From an uncultured Lachnospiraceae bacterium (GTDB lineage Bacteria > Bacillota > Clostridia > Lachnospirales > Lachnospiraceae): a stretch of DNA of 64,000 bases. The notes beneath the pieces are model-generated. The model saw nothing but the letters and a program-made list of their open reading frames with translations, was not told the DNA's origin and ran no database searches. The stretch spans positions 62,001 through 126,000 of the forward strand of contig CACZBD010000010.1 of assembly GCA_902779305.1 (NCBI GenBank), in the 5' to 3' direction. The position numbers and the translations under genes are program-made. The first letter of the stretch is position 1; the number at the start of each line of letters is the position of its first letter. Shown piece by piece: positions 1 to 8,438 of this stretch.

Positions 1-171
1 AAGTATGATCTTGATATTCGAAATGATCAGGATATGAACAGGGCATTGGAGGCGGTTCAGGATATGGAGAAGAATTACCCGGCAAACCGTGAGAAGATCC
101 TGAGTATTCTTCCGAAATATCTGGATAATACTTGCTTTGAGGAAATATCCGCTTATTTTGGTCTGAAATGA
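1..171 (+). CDS. 3' end of an unidentified protein gene, cut by the window edge
   Basis: Only the last 56 codons are visible, in frame 1, ending with TGA at 169-171. The tail is charged and probably helical and ends in ISAYFGLK. It has no motif I can assign. The next gene is an FrhB-like iron-sulfur protein of the sort often found beside polysaccharide pyruvyl transferases in surface-polysaccharide loci, so this could be the C-terminus of such a transferase, but that rests on neighbourhood alone. The open frame has no stop across the whole visible part. Confidence 0.6.
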   Translation, partial: KYDLDIRNDQDMNRALEAVQDMEKNYPANREKILSILPKYLDNTCFEEISAYFGLK

Positions 172-292
172 AAAATGATGTGAACATAACTTGTAAATAG
201 CTGAATTTTTTCTGAAAACTATATCGGTGGGGCAACTTTGTCTTTCCAATAACGTATCATAAAACTAATTAAAGAGGTGCGGAATATGCTAA

Positions 293-1594
293 ATGCGATT
301 GCTAATACGCATCTATATACAGGTAGAAAACTTGATTAATAATATCAGCGTTGTAACAAATGAGCATCTTTGCATTTCCTGTGGCGCATGCATAGGAGTT
401 TGCCCGGTAGGAGCGGTTTCCTTTTGCAGAACGGAAGGGATGTATGAGGCGAATGTTTCTGCGGCCTGCATTAACTGCGGAAGATGTATTTCCATATGTC
501 CGGGTAAAGGGCTGGATTTATCCGAAATGGAGAATAAATACGGCTGCAACGCTTCCTCTAATCCTTTGCTTGGAAACTGTGTTCTGTCTGTTACCACTGC
601 CACAAAAGATCCGGTCATAATAGAGAAAGCAACAAGCGGAGGCTTCGTTACAACTATAGTTCAACATCTTTTGACAGAGTCTGTATATGATGGTGCTTTT
701 CTTGTGGATACAGATGACTACAGTGAGTTGGTACAGACTGTACATAAACGCAAAGGCGATTCTTTGCTTTCCACGGTTCGTTCTCGATATGTTCCCATTT
801 CTCACGCAGATACATTTAAGTACATCGAAAGTCACCGGGAGGAAAGGCTGATAGTAATCGGGACTGGATGCTTCGTGGAAGCTTTCATCAGATTTTTGAA
901 GTTGTATAATCTTCCCAGAGAGCAGTATCTGATTATAGGATTGTTTTGTGATCGGACTTTGACTTATAATGTTTTCTCATATTTCTCAAAGCGTTTTGGG
1001 AATGGAAGCGGGCTAAAGGGAATGAATTTCCGTGATAAATCAGTAAATGGATGGCCCGGCGGAGTCAAATTATATTTTTTTGATGGTAGACAGAGGAGTC
1101 TTTCGGCAAAAAAAAGGATTTTTGTGAAAGACTATTTTACGCCTGAGAGATGTATTTACTGTATTGATAAACTGAATATTTTTGCTGATATTTCTGTTGG
1201 AGACAATTATACGGATCAGCATCAGGATAAAAGGGGGAGCAGTTCCGCCATTATCCGGTCCCAAAACGGACTCGAAGCATGGTTGAGGAGCAGAGACTTG
1301 TTTATATCTTATGAAAGTGATCTGGAGCAGATTGCCAAAGCGCAAAAAATGGAGAACAGGAAGAAAAATATTCTTTTCCAGAAGATGAAACAATCCGGAG
1401 TTTTATTCAATAATGTTGATTTGTTGGAAAAAGACTCATTTGAAAAAAAGGACTGTCATGACTATTCGAAGCTGTTAAGCAGATGTGAGAAGGGAAAGCG
1501 ATTACGTATCGGCGCTATTGAGTTGGATGTGTTTCTTAACAGGATTAAAGGCCTGCTACTTTTTATAATGGGAAGAATTAAACTTTTTTTGTAG
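293..1594 (+). CDS. Coenzyme F420 hydrogenase/dehydrogenase beta-subunit (FrhB)-like iron-sulfur protein
   Basis: The N-terminus carries two ferredoxin-type 4Fe-4S motifs, CISCGACIGVCP and CINCGRCISICP (roughly residues 27-70). An FrhB-type body of about 330 residues follows, including ATSGGFVTTIVQHLL, GTGCFVEAF and ISVGDNYTDQ. In Firmicutes and Bacteroidetes this family sits in exopolysaccharide clusters next to pyruvyl transferases, where it is thought to act in redox chemistry on sugars; the exact substrate is unknown. The protein is cytoplasmic with a hydrophobic C-terminal end. The start is uncertain: ATG 293 is poorly spaced from AGAGG near 273-277, while TTG 332 is also in frame. A short overlapping frame at 286-339 has the better-placed site. 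GC content is visibly low here compared with genes after 2466. Confidence 0.8.
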   Translation: MRLLIRIYIQVENLINNISVVTNEHLCISCGACIGVCPVGAVSFCRTEGMYEANVSAACINCGRCISICPGKGLDLSEMENKYGCNASSNPLLGNCVLSVTTATKDPVIIEKATSGGFVTTIVQHLLTESVYDGAFLVDTDDYSELVQTVHKRKGDSLLSTVRSRYVPISHADTFKYIESHREERLIVIGTGCFVEAFIRFLKLYNLPREQYLIIGLFCDRTLTYNVFSYFSKRFGNGSGLKGMNFRDKSVNGWPGGVKLYFFDGRQRSLSAKKRIFVKDYFTPERCIYCIDKLNIFADISVGDNYTDQHQDKRGSSSAIIRSQNGLEAWLRSRDLFISYESDLEQIAKAQKMENRKKNILFQKMKQSGVLFNNVDLLEKDSFEKKDCHDYSKLLSRCEKGKRLRIGAIELDVFLNRIKGLLLFIMGRIKLFL

Positions 1595-1636
1595 GTTTGA
1601 TTCATCTAAAACAGGCCCATTTCTAAAAATGAGAAA

Positions 1637-2371
1637 ATGATTGCATTGAAAAAGTTGTGGAAACATTTTGCAAATACCGGGAAGAAATTCATTCGACGGC
1701 TGGACCGGAAGAATGTTGTCTTTTCTATTGGCGAAAACTGTCTCACAGATGATTTGCTCTCCCGTAACAACCTGAAAAGTTTCTCATCGCCATATTCGAC
1801 CGGAAGGTCCAATATCGAATATATTCTCGCCTTTGAGCAAGAGCAGTTTTCCTCATTTTTGTGCCCTGACTATCTCACTTATGAAACGGTTGATAATAAG
1901 AGAGTTGTACGAAATTCCAAATATGTGTCGGTAAAGAATTCGTACCATCCTTCTGTATTAAACGGCTTTGAGTTTACGCATCATGATGTATTGGGAGATC
2001 GAAAGGCAAGACAGACAATGCAAAAGAGATGCGAAAGGCAGCTAAGGTTAAAAAACAAAAACATCGTAATGCTCTACCATCACCGGTATTGCGAAAACAC
2101 AGATGTAGACTTTCTTTGTATGCAGTTGTCCGAGTTGGCACAGCTTTACCGGGAACGTGGCAACAAGGTCAGTGTTTTGTGGTTCACACAGATTCCGGGT
2201 ACAGATCCCCAAAAACGGAGAATCGAGAAACTGATCACAGGCGATACGAACGGCTACACGTTCTATACGGAACAGGAGTGGAAAGGAAGCGACCCGCAGA
2301 TCTTTTTCGGAAGAAGCGATGATGACCTTTTCAGGGAGATGATTCGTGATATAAAAATGTCATTGAAGTGA
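1637..2371 (+). CDS. DUF1796-like putative papain-fold protein
   Basis: A 244-residue soluble protein with no signal peptide. The N-terminal part (about residues 27-70) reads FSIGENCLTDDLLSR followed by FSSPYSTGRSNIEYIL, resembling the SLGxNC...FDW pattern of DUF1796 putative cysteine peptidases. These are often found in surface glycan clusters and have no proven activity. The Cys in GENCL would be the candidate nucleophile and the HH in YHHRYCEN a candidate partner. This start gives a reasonable N-terminus and lies 42 bases after the FrhB-like gene, so the two are probably co-transcribed. Base composition matches the preceding AT-rich gene rather than the following one. The family call is moderate, and no specific function is claimed. 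Confidence 0.5.
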   Translation: MIALKKLWKHFANTGKKFIRRLDRKNVVFSIGENCLTDDLLSRNNLKSFSSPYSTGRSNIEYILAFEQEQFSSFLCPDYLTYETVDNKRVVRNSKYVSVKNSYHPSVLNGFEFTHHDVLGDRKARQTMQKRCERQLRLKNKNIVMLYHHRYCENTDVDFLCMQLSELAQLYRERGNKVSVLWFTQIPGTDPQKRRIEKLITGDTNGYTFYTEQEWKGSDPQIFFGRSDDDLFREMIRDIKMSLK

Positions 2372-2404
2372 TCTGTTTTTTATCTGTATTTTGGCAAAAA
2401 AAAC

Positions 2405-2449
2405 TGTTATACTGTAAAATGAATAAAAATGTGGCCGGTCAGCCCGGCC
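2405..2449 (+). promoter_or_regulatory. Extended -10 promoter and 5'-leader hairpin before the cupin gene
   Basis: TGTTATACT at 2405-2413 fits an extended -10 element (TGN-TATACT), with no good -35 at 17 bases. Downstream, GGCCGG at 2433-2438 and CCGGCC at 2444-2449 form a GC-rich stem with a five-base loop in the leader, 16 bases before the start at 2466. The site lies where base composition jumps from AT-rich to GC-richer. It probably starts the long operon that follows. Confidence 0.5.
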
Positions 2450-2465
2450 GATCGGGGTATCAGGA

Positions 2466-2897
2466 ATGAGTTTACATGAACGTTGTCCGATCATCTGTTT
2501 TGACGATCTGGGCGATGAACGCGGGAAGCTTGTCGTGATCGAAGGAAACGAAAGCATTCCGTTTGAGATCAAACGTGTTTTCTATATTTACGGATCGGAT
2601 GCCACGGTGATCCGCGGGCAGCATGCAAACAGGGAATCGGAATTTGTTCTCGTCAATGTGGCCGGACGCAGCAAGGTGCGGATCACGGACGGCGAGGAAG
2701 AGATCCTTGTGGAGCTGAACAAGCCCATGATCGGCGTTTATATTCCGCCGATGGTTTGGAAGGATATGTATGATTTCTCACCTGATTCCGTGCTGTTGGT
2801 GCTTGCCAGCACGCATTACGACGGAGACGAATATATCCGTGATTATGATACTTATATTCAGGAGATCCGTAAAAATCAAAAAGGGAGTCCTTCATGA
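2466..2897 (+). CDS. FdtA/QdtA-type cupin, dTDP-4-keto-6-deoxyhexose 3,4-isomerase family (WxcM-like)
   Basis: A 143-residue single-domain cupin that matches the FdtA/QdtA/WxcM C-terminal family. Visible hallmarks are DERGKLVVIEG near the start, the RVFYIYG strand, RGQHANRESEFVLVNV with its conserved His, and the IPPMVWKDMYDFSPDSVLLVLAS stretch (conserved segment around residues 95-117) with the Trp. Family members move the keto group of dTDP-4-keto-6-deoxyglucose from C4 to C3, on the way to 3-amino sugars such as Fuc3NAc or Qui3NAc. No dTDP-glucose synthase, dehydratase or aminotransferase partner is in this window, so its substrate must come from elsewhere or differ. It overlaps the following CotH gene by four bases (ATGA), which suggests translational coupling. 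Confidence 0.85.
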   Translation: MSLHERCPIICFDDLGDERGKLVVIEGNESIPFEIKRVFYIYGSDATVIRGQHANRESEFVLVNVAGRSKVRITDGEEEILVELNKPMIGVYIPPMVWKDMYDFSPDSVLLVLASTHYDGDEYIRDYDTYIQEIRKNQKGSPS

Positions 2898-4999
2898 GCA
2901 GTGCCGGTAATCGATTTGTAAAACCGGTATTGTTCTTTGCTGTCTGTCTGTCGGCTGCAATGTTTCTGATCGCATCACTGTCCGTCCCAAAAGCGGACTT
3001 AAAGATCACGGAAGTCTGTCCCCACAACGAGACGGTCCGGTATGATCCCGTCGGGTATTACAGTGACTATATCGTGCTCACAAACGAGTCCGATGCATCG
3101 CTTAATCTCGAAAATTTCAGTCTGTCCGATGATCCGGAGAATCTTCGCAAATATGCATTTCCTTCCGTTACGATCCCCGCAAAAGACAGCATTACCGTCT
3201 GGGCCGCAAAAGCGGATGTGATCAGCGCGCCCTATATCGATGAGGATTCACTGTATACGGGATTCAAACTTAACGATCATGAATCTCTTTTTTTATGTGA
3301 TGCGAGCGTTCAGGTGATCGATTCCGTAAGGATTCCGAACCTGAAAGCTGACCAGGCCTATGTAAGGGATCCGGGAAGCGGGAAATGGTCCGCAATAAGA
3401 GCTTCGGAACCGACTGCCGATGACCTGCCGGTATCGGATGAGATTACCCCGGTATCCTTTTCTGTTCCTGCAGGATTCTATGAAGGACCGTTTCTGCTTG
3501 AACTTTCAGCGGACGGAAACGAGATTTTTTTCAGTCTGGACGGCTCGGATCCCAAAACTGCCGGCATAAGCTATACATCACCGCTACCTGTTAATGACCA
3601 AAGCGGTGAAGCCAACTATCTTTCCGCACTTGGCCCCATCTCGGTACGAGATGTATATATGCCTGAGGAACCGGTGGACAAGTCCACGGTGATCCGTGCG
3701 GTGGCAAGAAGGGCTGACGGGACTTTTTCCGTGGAAACGTCCGCGACCTATTTTGTCGGATCCGACATGCTTGAAAAATATCTGGGAACGCCCACGCTTT
3801 CCGTGATCGCGGATCCGGAAGATCTGTTCTCACACCGGGATGGCATCTATGTGAACGGACAGGTCTGGGAAAATGTGAAAGACAAGGCCGAAACACTGGA
3901 TTTCTTTAATTCCTTTTTGGCGCCGACCAATTACAACATGCGAGGGGAAGGCTGGAGAAGACATGCGGATCTGACCTTGTTTTCACCGGATGGTGTTGAT
4001 CTTTGCAACGAAGATGCCAGGATCGGGATCCGGGGCAACTATACCCGGTATGTCAACCAGAAATCCTTCAGTCTTTTTCCGGAGGATACGCAGAAACTGT
4101 TTGATGGGCTGTTCTTTGACGGGAATACATTGGTGATCCGTACCGGCGGAACGGAAGATATGTATGAAACGAACTTCCGTGATGCGATCAACAACGAGAT
4201 CGCAAGGAATCTTGCCGTCGGCTCGCAGCGCTCCGTTTGCTGCCAGGTCTTCTTAAACGGGGAATTCTGGGGCTGCTACAATCTGCAGGAACGCTTAGAT
4301 CCTTCCTTTGTCGCAGCAAGGTACGGGATTGATGAAGAGAATGTAAATCTGATCAAGAATTTTGAGGCTGTATCTGGCAAGAAGGAGGATCTGGATAAAT
4401 ATCTGGAACTGGAGGCGTTTTTAGCCACGGAGGACCTTTCTTCCGATTTGAATTATCAGCGTTTTTGCAATATGATGGATATTGACAGTCTGATCGATTA
4501 TTACTGCTGTGAGGTCTTTTTTGCCAATGATGATGCATATGACAACAACGTTGCACTCTGGCGGAGCAGAAAGATCGGACTTGGACCTTACGAGGATGGT
4601 AAATGGCGGTTTTTGCTGTTTGACACGGACTGTTCGGACGGATATAGGGAAAACGCCGCGGCAAATGTGGATTCGTTTGTCGACGGCCAGTGCCGGGATA
4701 TCAATCCGGATACGGACAGATTTTTCGCGCCGCTGATGAAAAACGCCGCGTTCCGGGAACGGTTCCGGAACCGGTTTTTGGAACTTTTGGCGGGTGATTT
4801 TTCCTACGAGAGGATCGAACCGATCTTAAACGGAATGGAAAATACCTACAAACGCCCGATGACCTTATCGATCAGACGTTTCAAGGATCCGAATTACAGT
4901 GAGGAACAGTATCTTATGAGCGTGCAGGTCGTACGCGATTTCTTCAGGGAGAGAGGCGGCTATATTTGCGAGTATCTGATGCAGCATCTGGGAAACTGA
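2894..4999 (+). CDS. Exported CotH-kinase-family protein with lamin-tail domain
   Basis: A 701-residue protein with an N-terminal membrane/signal segment (about residues 9-29). A lamin-tail-like domain follows (about 34-130, LKITEVCPHN... to the SITVWA strand), then a chitobiase C-terminal-type segment (FFSLDGSDPKT, about 210-290) and a CotH kinase domain (about 300-690). Recognisable CotH features are YNMRGEGWRRH, GIRGNYTRYVNQKSF, FRDAINNEIA, GCYNLQERLD and the acidic FLLFDTDCSDGY segment. CotH proteins are atypical secreted kinases; the best studied phosphorylates spore-coat proteins. Here the gene sits directly before VTC and DUF4956 genes, a recurrent trio in bacteria whose joint function is not established. 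No spore genes are near, so a role at the cell surface is more likely than in spores. Confidence 0.88.
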   Translation: MSSAGNRFVKPVLFFAVCLSAAMFLIASLSVPKADLKITEVCPHNETVRYDPVGYYSDYIVLTNESDASLNLENFSLSDDPENLRKYAFPSVTIPAKDSITVWAAKADVISAPYIDEDSLYTGFKLNDHESLFLCDASVQVIDSVRIPNLKADQAYVRDPGSGKWSAIRASEPTADDLPVSDEITPVSFSVPAGFYEGPFLLELSADGNEIFFSLDGSDPKTAGISYTSPLPVNDQSGEANYLSALGPISVRDVYMPEEPVDKSTVIRAVARRADGTFSVETSATYFVGSDMLEKYLGTPTLSVIADPEDLFSHRDGIYVNGQVWENVKDKAETLDFFNSFLAPTNYNMRGEGWRRHADLTLFSPDGVDLCNEDARIGIRGNYTRYVNQKSFSLFPEDTQKLFDGLFFDGNTLVIRTGGTEDMYETNFRDAINNEIARNLAVGSQRSVCCQVFLNGEFWGCYNLQERLDPSFVAARYGIDEENVNLIKNFEAVSGKKEDLDKYLELEAFLATEDLSSDLNYQRFCNMMDIDSLIDYYCCEVFFANDDAYDNNVALWRSRKIGLGPYEDGKWRFLLFDTDCSDGYRENAAANVDSFVDGQCRDINPDTDRFFAPLMKNAAFRERFRNRFLELLAGDFSYERIEPILNGMENTYKRPMTLSIRRFKDPNYSEEQYLMSVQVVRDFFRERGGYICEYLMQHLGN

Positions 5000-5004
5000 T
5001 CACG

Positions 5005-5703
5005 ATGCGCCATGAGGAAAAGTTCATCTGTTCGGAACGGCAGCTCACGTTGTTATCTTCGCGCCTAAGTTCCCTCCTCCCCTATGACGACAACCAGTCC
5101 GGGGACGGATACCGGATCCGGAGCCTTTATTTTGATACACCGGAGAGAAAGTTCTTCAGAGAGAGCGTGAATGGTGTGGATCACCGCAGAAAATACCGGA
5201 TCCGCTTCTATAACCTGGACGCTTCTTTTTGCAGGATGGAGCGAAAGGACACGGAAGGGAGACTGAAGCAGAAGCATTCCGCTAAGATCGCGCAGGAAAC
5301 GGTCAGAGAACTTCTTGACGGGGGCACTTTTTGTGATTCGGAGAATGCGCTGATGCGGGAAGCGTATCTGCTGCAGGAATCGGAAGGGCTGCGCCCCTCT
5401 TCGATCGTTGATTATTTCCGCACGGCGTTTACATATCCGACGGGAAATATTAGAATTACCTTTGACAGGAATATTTCGTGTACGGACAGGGTTTCCGAGT
5501 TTTTTGACAAGCATGCGTTGCTGCTTCCGGTGATGCCTGCTGACCGCCATATTCTGGAAGTCAAATATGACGGGATCCTGCCGGGATTCATTGCCAGAGC
5601 GCTCGATACCGGGTCGCTTCAGCAGGTCTCGTTTTCAAAATATGCATATGCCATGTCCCTGCTTTTGGGGAACGGAAGGAAGGAAGAAGGATATGAGCTT
5701 TAA
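5005..5703 (+). CDS. VTC-domain polyphosphate polymerase-like protein (triphosphate tunnel fold)
   Basis: A 232-residue protein starting MRHEEKF. An earlier in-frame ATG at 4966 lies inside the CotH gene and would add only unrelated residues. VTC/triphosphate-tunnel-metalloenzyme hallmarks are visible in order: EEKF near the start, IRSLYFDTP, HRRKYRIRFY, the MERKDTEG...KQK basic pair, RTAFTYPTGNIRITFD, ILEVKYDGILPGF and SFSKYAYAM. Eukaryotic Vtc4 makes polyphosphate from ATP in this tunnel; the bacterial homologues are linked to CotH and DUF4956 but their product is not settled. Its end overlaps the next gene by 11 bases, so the two are likely made together. The acidic and basic tunnel residues look intact. 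Confidence 0.85.
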   Translation: MRHEEKFICSERQLTLLSSRLSSLLPYDDNQSGDGYRIRSLYFDTPERKFFRESVNGVDHRRKYRIRFYNLDASFCRMERKDTEGRLKQKHSAKIAQETVRELLDGGTFCDSENALMREAYLLQESEGLRPSSIVDYFRTAFTYPTGNIRITFDRNISCTDRVSEFFDKHALLLPVMPADRHILEVKYDGILPGFIARALDTGSLQQVSFSKYAYAMSLLLGNGRKEEGYEL

Positions 5704-6364
5704 GGATATGATCAAATCGTCTGTGCTCAACAGCTTCAGTACGGACATCACTTTGCAGAGGATCGCGCTGGTGCTTGCGGTCTCGCTCGTACTCGGCATC
5801 TATGTGTTCATGGTCTACCGGATGGCCGTCAACAATGAATTCTACTCCAAGGATTTCAACAGATCCTTAGTCTTAATGGCTGTTGTGACCGCCGGGATCG
5901 TGCTCGCCGTACAGTCAAACCTTGTGATCTCTTTAGGTATGGTCGGCGCACTTTCCATCGTCAGATACCGTACCGCGATCAAGAGTTCCCTGGATCTGTT
6001 CTTTTTGTTCTGGGCGATCAGCATCGGGATCATCTGCGGGGCCGGACTGTATCTGCTTGCGATCGCGCTCTGTCTTGTGGTCACGCTCGGCCTGTTTATC
6101 ACGGGCAGAATGGCAAGTCCCGTAAGTCTGGGGCTCCTCGTGATCAACTGCGCCTCTTTGACGGATGCAGAGAAGGTCACGGAGAATGTGAAAGGACTGA
6201 CAAAATATCTGCGGCTTAAGAATAAAACGGTTTCGTCTGATAACGTGGAACTGATACTCGAATATAAAACCTCCGATGAAAAAGCATTGGAAGAAGCCCT
6301 TTCGAAGGATGATGCGGTCAGGCGTTTTGCCGTGATGAATTATGACCGGGAGACTCGGATATGA
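5693..6364 (+). CDS. DUF4956 membrane protein
   Basis: A 223-residue protein beginning MSFKDMIKSS at 5693, preceded by GGAAGGAAGAAGG within the VTC gene. It has about four membrane spans between residues 20 and 145 and a cytoplasmic C-terminal domain. The signature GMVGALSIVRYRTAIK is the conserved DUF4956 motif (basic residues just after the third span). Genes of this family regularly sit beside VTC and CotH genes, as here, which suggests a membrane partner of the polymerase/kinase. The reaction or transported molecule is unknown. It overlaps both neighbours (11 bases with VTC, 4 with the next membrane protein), so it is part of one translationally coupled set. Confidence 0.85.
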   Translation: MSFKDMIKSSVLNSFSTDITLQRIALVLAVSLVLGIYVFMVYRMAVNNEFYSKDFNRSLVLMAVVTAGIVLAVQSNLVISLGMVGALSIVRYRTAIKSSLDLFFLFWAISIGIICGAGLYLLAIALCLVVTLGLFITGRMASPVSLGLLVINCASLTDAEKVTENVKGLTKYLRLKNKTVSSDNVELILEYKTSDEKALEEALSKDDAVRRFAVMNYDRETRI

Positions 6365-8376
6365 AACTGATCAAAACGAAGTGGAAATGGACGGAAGTGG
6401 CGATCCTTTGCGCACTGCTGCTGGAATTTCTGTTTGTTGTCTATGCGAATCTGGTTAAGATTCCGGCAACGATGGACAACGATGTCGCAAAGCTCTTTAC
6501 GCATGCAATTGAAATTTGGAATACGAAGAAGATCTTTATCCCGAATTGGGTGAACGAAACCATGCTGGAACTGGATACGGCTCTTCTTTTTGCGGTCCCA
6601 ATCTATGGATTATGCGGGAACATTTATGTGGCGTTTGGCCTGTCCAATGTCCTGATCCTTTTGGCGTTCTATTTCTTTTTTTCAGGCATTTTAAGAAGAA
6701 TGAACCAGCCGCTTAGCGTGATCCTGATATCCTGCGGCCTTCTGACGATCCCTTATTCTTTCGGACAGCTCCTGTATTTTAACATGATGTTTTTCTCCGG
6801 CGGTTTTTATGGGATTAAGATTCTGTTACCGCTGATGCTGGTTTGGCTGCTGACAACGCCCGTAAATGAACGGAAGGTACTGTTCTGGATCATTGCAGTC
6901 ATTTCCGTCGCCTTTTCTTTCATCTTCTCAGTTTCCACGGGCCCGTACTCTCTCCTTTGCGCGATCTTTCCGGTTGCGATCTGCTACCTGTGGTTTTCCG
7001 TGGGAGAAATGGGAAAAGGAAAAGAACTGTTGTCAGGATGGCTTTTCAGCATTCCGAATCTGTTGCTTTACGCGCAGGGGATCGCTGCCATTTTCGGAAT
7101 CTATGTGAGCGGGAAAATGCAGGTCGATTCCACCGGCAGCAACATGAAGATACTCGATTATCATGATTTCATCGTCAATGTGCAATATATCTTCTCGGAC
7201 TTCTTTGAGCTGATCGGATCTTTCCCGAACGGAGCGGTAAAGATCATGTCGGTCAAAGGAATCTCTTCCTTTGCACATTTTCTGGTTGCATTGCTGGCCC
7301 TGATCGCGATCATTGCGATCGTTGCAAAATACTTCCGCCGTCTGAAACACACACAGGAGATTGCCATATCACAGAAGAGCATTTATTATCTTCTATGCGT
7401 GTTCCTTTGGAATATGCTTGTCCTCTTGGTTTGCGAGATCATGGGACAATGCCGGTATCTTCTGATGGGACTTGTTCCGATGATCCCCCTGATCGTGGCA
7501 TTTTACCGGGAAATGGTCATAAAAGTTGCAGGAACAGTGCAGCGCGGTTTTCTGCATCTTGCGTTCTTCGGACTATTGGTGCTTATGGCACTTCTGTCAG
7601 ACTATACAATCCTGCAGGATGACTGTATCCCGCAGATGATCGGGGAGAATCGTAAGTACAATGCGGTGGTCGATCTGATCCGCAACGATCCGGAACGGCA
7701 GGTGTTCTTGTGGAATGATGAAGGCATGGCCGAATACCTGCGTGTTTTTGACTATAAGAGCGGCCGGGAATACCTTGCCTATATGGAAGCAGACGGGGGT
7801 GTGTCCGTACATGACTATTATGCGGATCGGACGGATGCTTCTTACTTCACGCCGGATCATATTCTGCTGATCAATGATAACAACGGTTCGATCGATGATC
7901 TGCCCGTATTTCTGCGTGACTGCTATACAGAGGTGGATTCCTACCAGGATATTCATATTTATCGTGCGAGTATAAATCGTATGGATGGGGTAAGCGGATA
8001 TCGGTTTAATCCTCATTCGATCGACTATTGCTATAGTTCAGGGTATGTGATCCAAAACGGAGAATTGGATGCGGAAGGCGCTCTTCTTGTAAAAGGAAAC
8101 GGGGAAGCCTGTATATCTTCGCCGTGGTTGTCCTGCGCAGCGCAGCAACTGCGCATAATGGTTGATTATGAAACGGTTTCCGGCGCAGGCGAGGTTGGGC
8201 AATTGCAAGTCTGGGATGCGGACCGGCATGAATTGATCGCATCTGCCGCACTGCTTGCGGACAGTGTGGAAACAGTGATCGAAGACCTCGAATTGCAAGA
8301 CAGAAACATAGCGGTACAGGTGGTTGTAAACAACGGAGCTTCGTTGAAGATCAGGCGATTCGTATATGACAGGTAA
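6361..8376 (+). CDS. Large multi-span membrane protein, possibly GT-C-type glycosyltransferase
   Basis: A 671-residue protein not recognised as a named family. Hydrophobic segments at about residues 12-30, 75-110, 120-160, 175-235, 300-325, 345-365, 370-390 and 395-420 suggest ten or more spans. The C-terminal 250 residues are soluble and likely outside the cell, with a beta-rich end (for example LELQDRNIAVQVVVNNG). An acidic pair follows the first span (TMDNDVAKL), where GT-C enzymes often carry catalytic Asp residues. It overlaps DUF4956 by four bases and precedes a GT2 glycosyltransferase, so a role in moving or building a surface glycan is likely. The GT-C assignment is inference only. 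Confidence 0.6.
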   Translation: MKLIKTKWKWTEVAILCALLLEFLFVVYANLVKIPATMDNDVAKLFTHAIEIWNTKKIFIPNWVNETMLELDTALLFAVPIYGLCGNIYVAFGLSNVLILLAFYFFFSGILRRMNQPLSVILISCGLLTIPYSFGQLLYFNMMFFSGGFYGIKILLPLMLVWLLTTPVNERKVLFWIIAVISVAFSFIFSVSTGPYSLLCAIFPVAICYLWFSVGEMGKGKELLSGWLFSIPNLLLYAQGIAAIFGIYVSGKMQVDSTGSNMKILDYHDFIVNVQYIFSDFFELIGSFPNGAVKIMSVKGISSFAHFLVALLALIAIIAIVAKYFRRLKHTQEIAISQKSIYYLLCVFLWNMLVLLVCEIMGQCRYLLMGLVPMIPLIVAFYREMVIKVAGTVQRGFLHLAFFGLLVLMALLSDYTILQDDCIPQMIGENRKYNAVVDLIRNDPERQVFLWNDEGMAEYLRVFDYKSGREYLAYMEADGGVSVHDYYADRTDASYFTPDHILLINDNNGSIDDLPVFLRDCYTEVDSYQDIHIYRASINRMDGVSGYRFNPHSIDYCYSSGYVIQNGELDAEGALLVKGNGEACISSPWLSCAAQQLRIMVDYETVSGAGEVGQLQVWDADRHELIASAALLADSVETVIEDLELQDRNIAVQVVVNNGASLKIRRFVYDR

Positions 8377-8401
8377 ATATGCCGTGGCAGGAGAACTATG
8401 G

Positions 8402-8407
8402 TATAAT
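8402..8407 (+). promoter_or_regulatory. Extended -10 promoter before the GT2 glycosyltransferase
   Basis: TATAAT at 8402-8407 is preceded by TGG, giving an extended -10 sequence (TGGTATAAT). No convincing -35 lies 16-18 bases upstream. AAAGGAG at 8427-8433 is the ribosome binding site for the start at 8439, so a short leader is consistent. It may be an internal promoter within the longer operon. Confidence 0.4.
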
Positions 8408-8438
8408 TAGCTATTATGGATCGCGCAAAGGAGCGGCT

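Noticed and set aside
2894-4999. Spore-coat CotH
   Set aside because: The family is right, but the protein has a lamin-tail domain and signal segment, and no sporulation genes are nearby.
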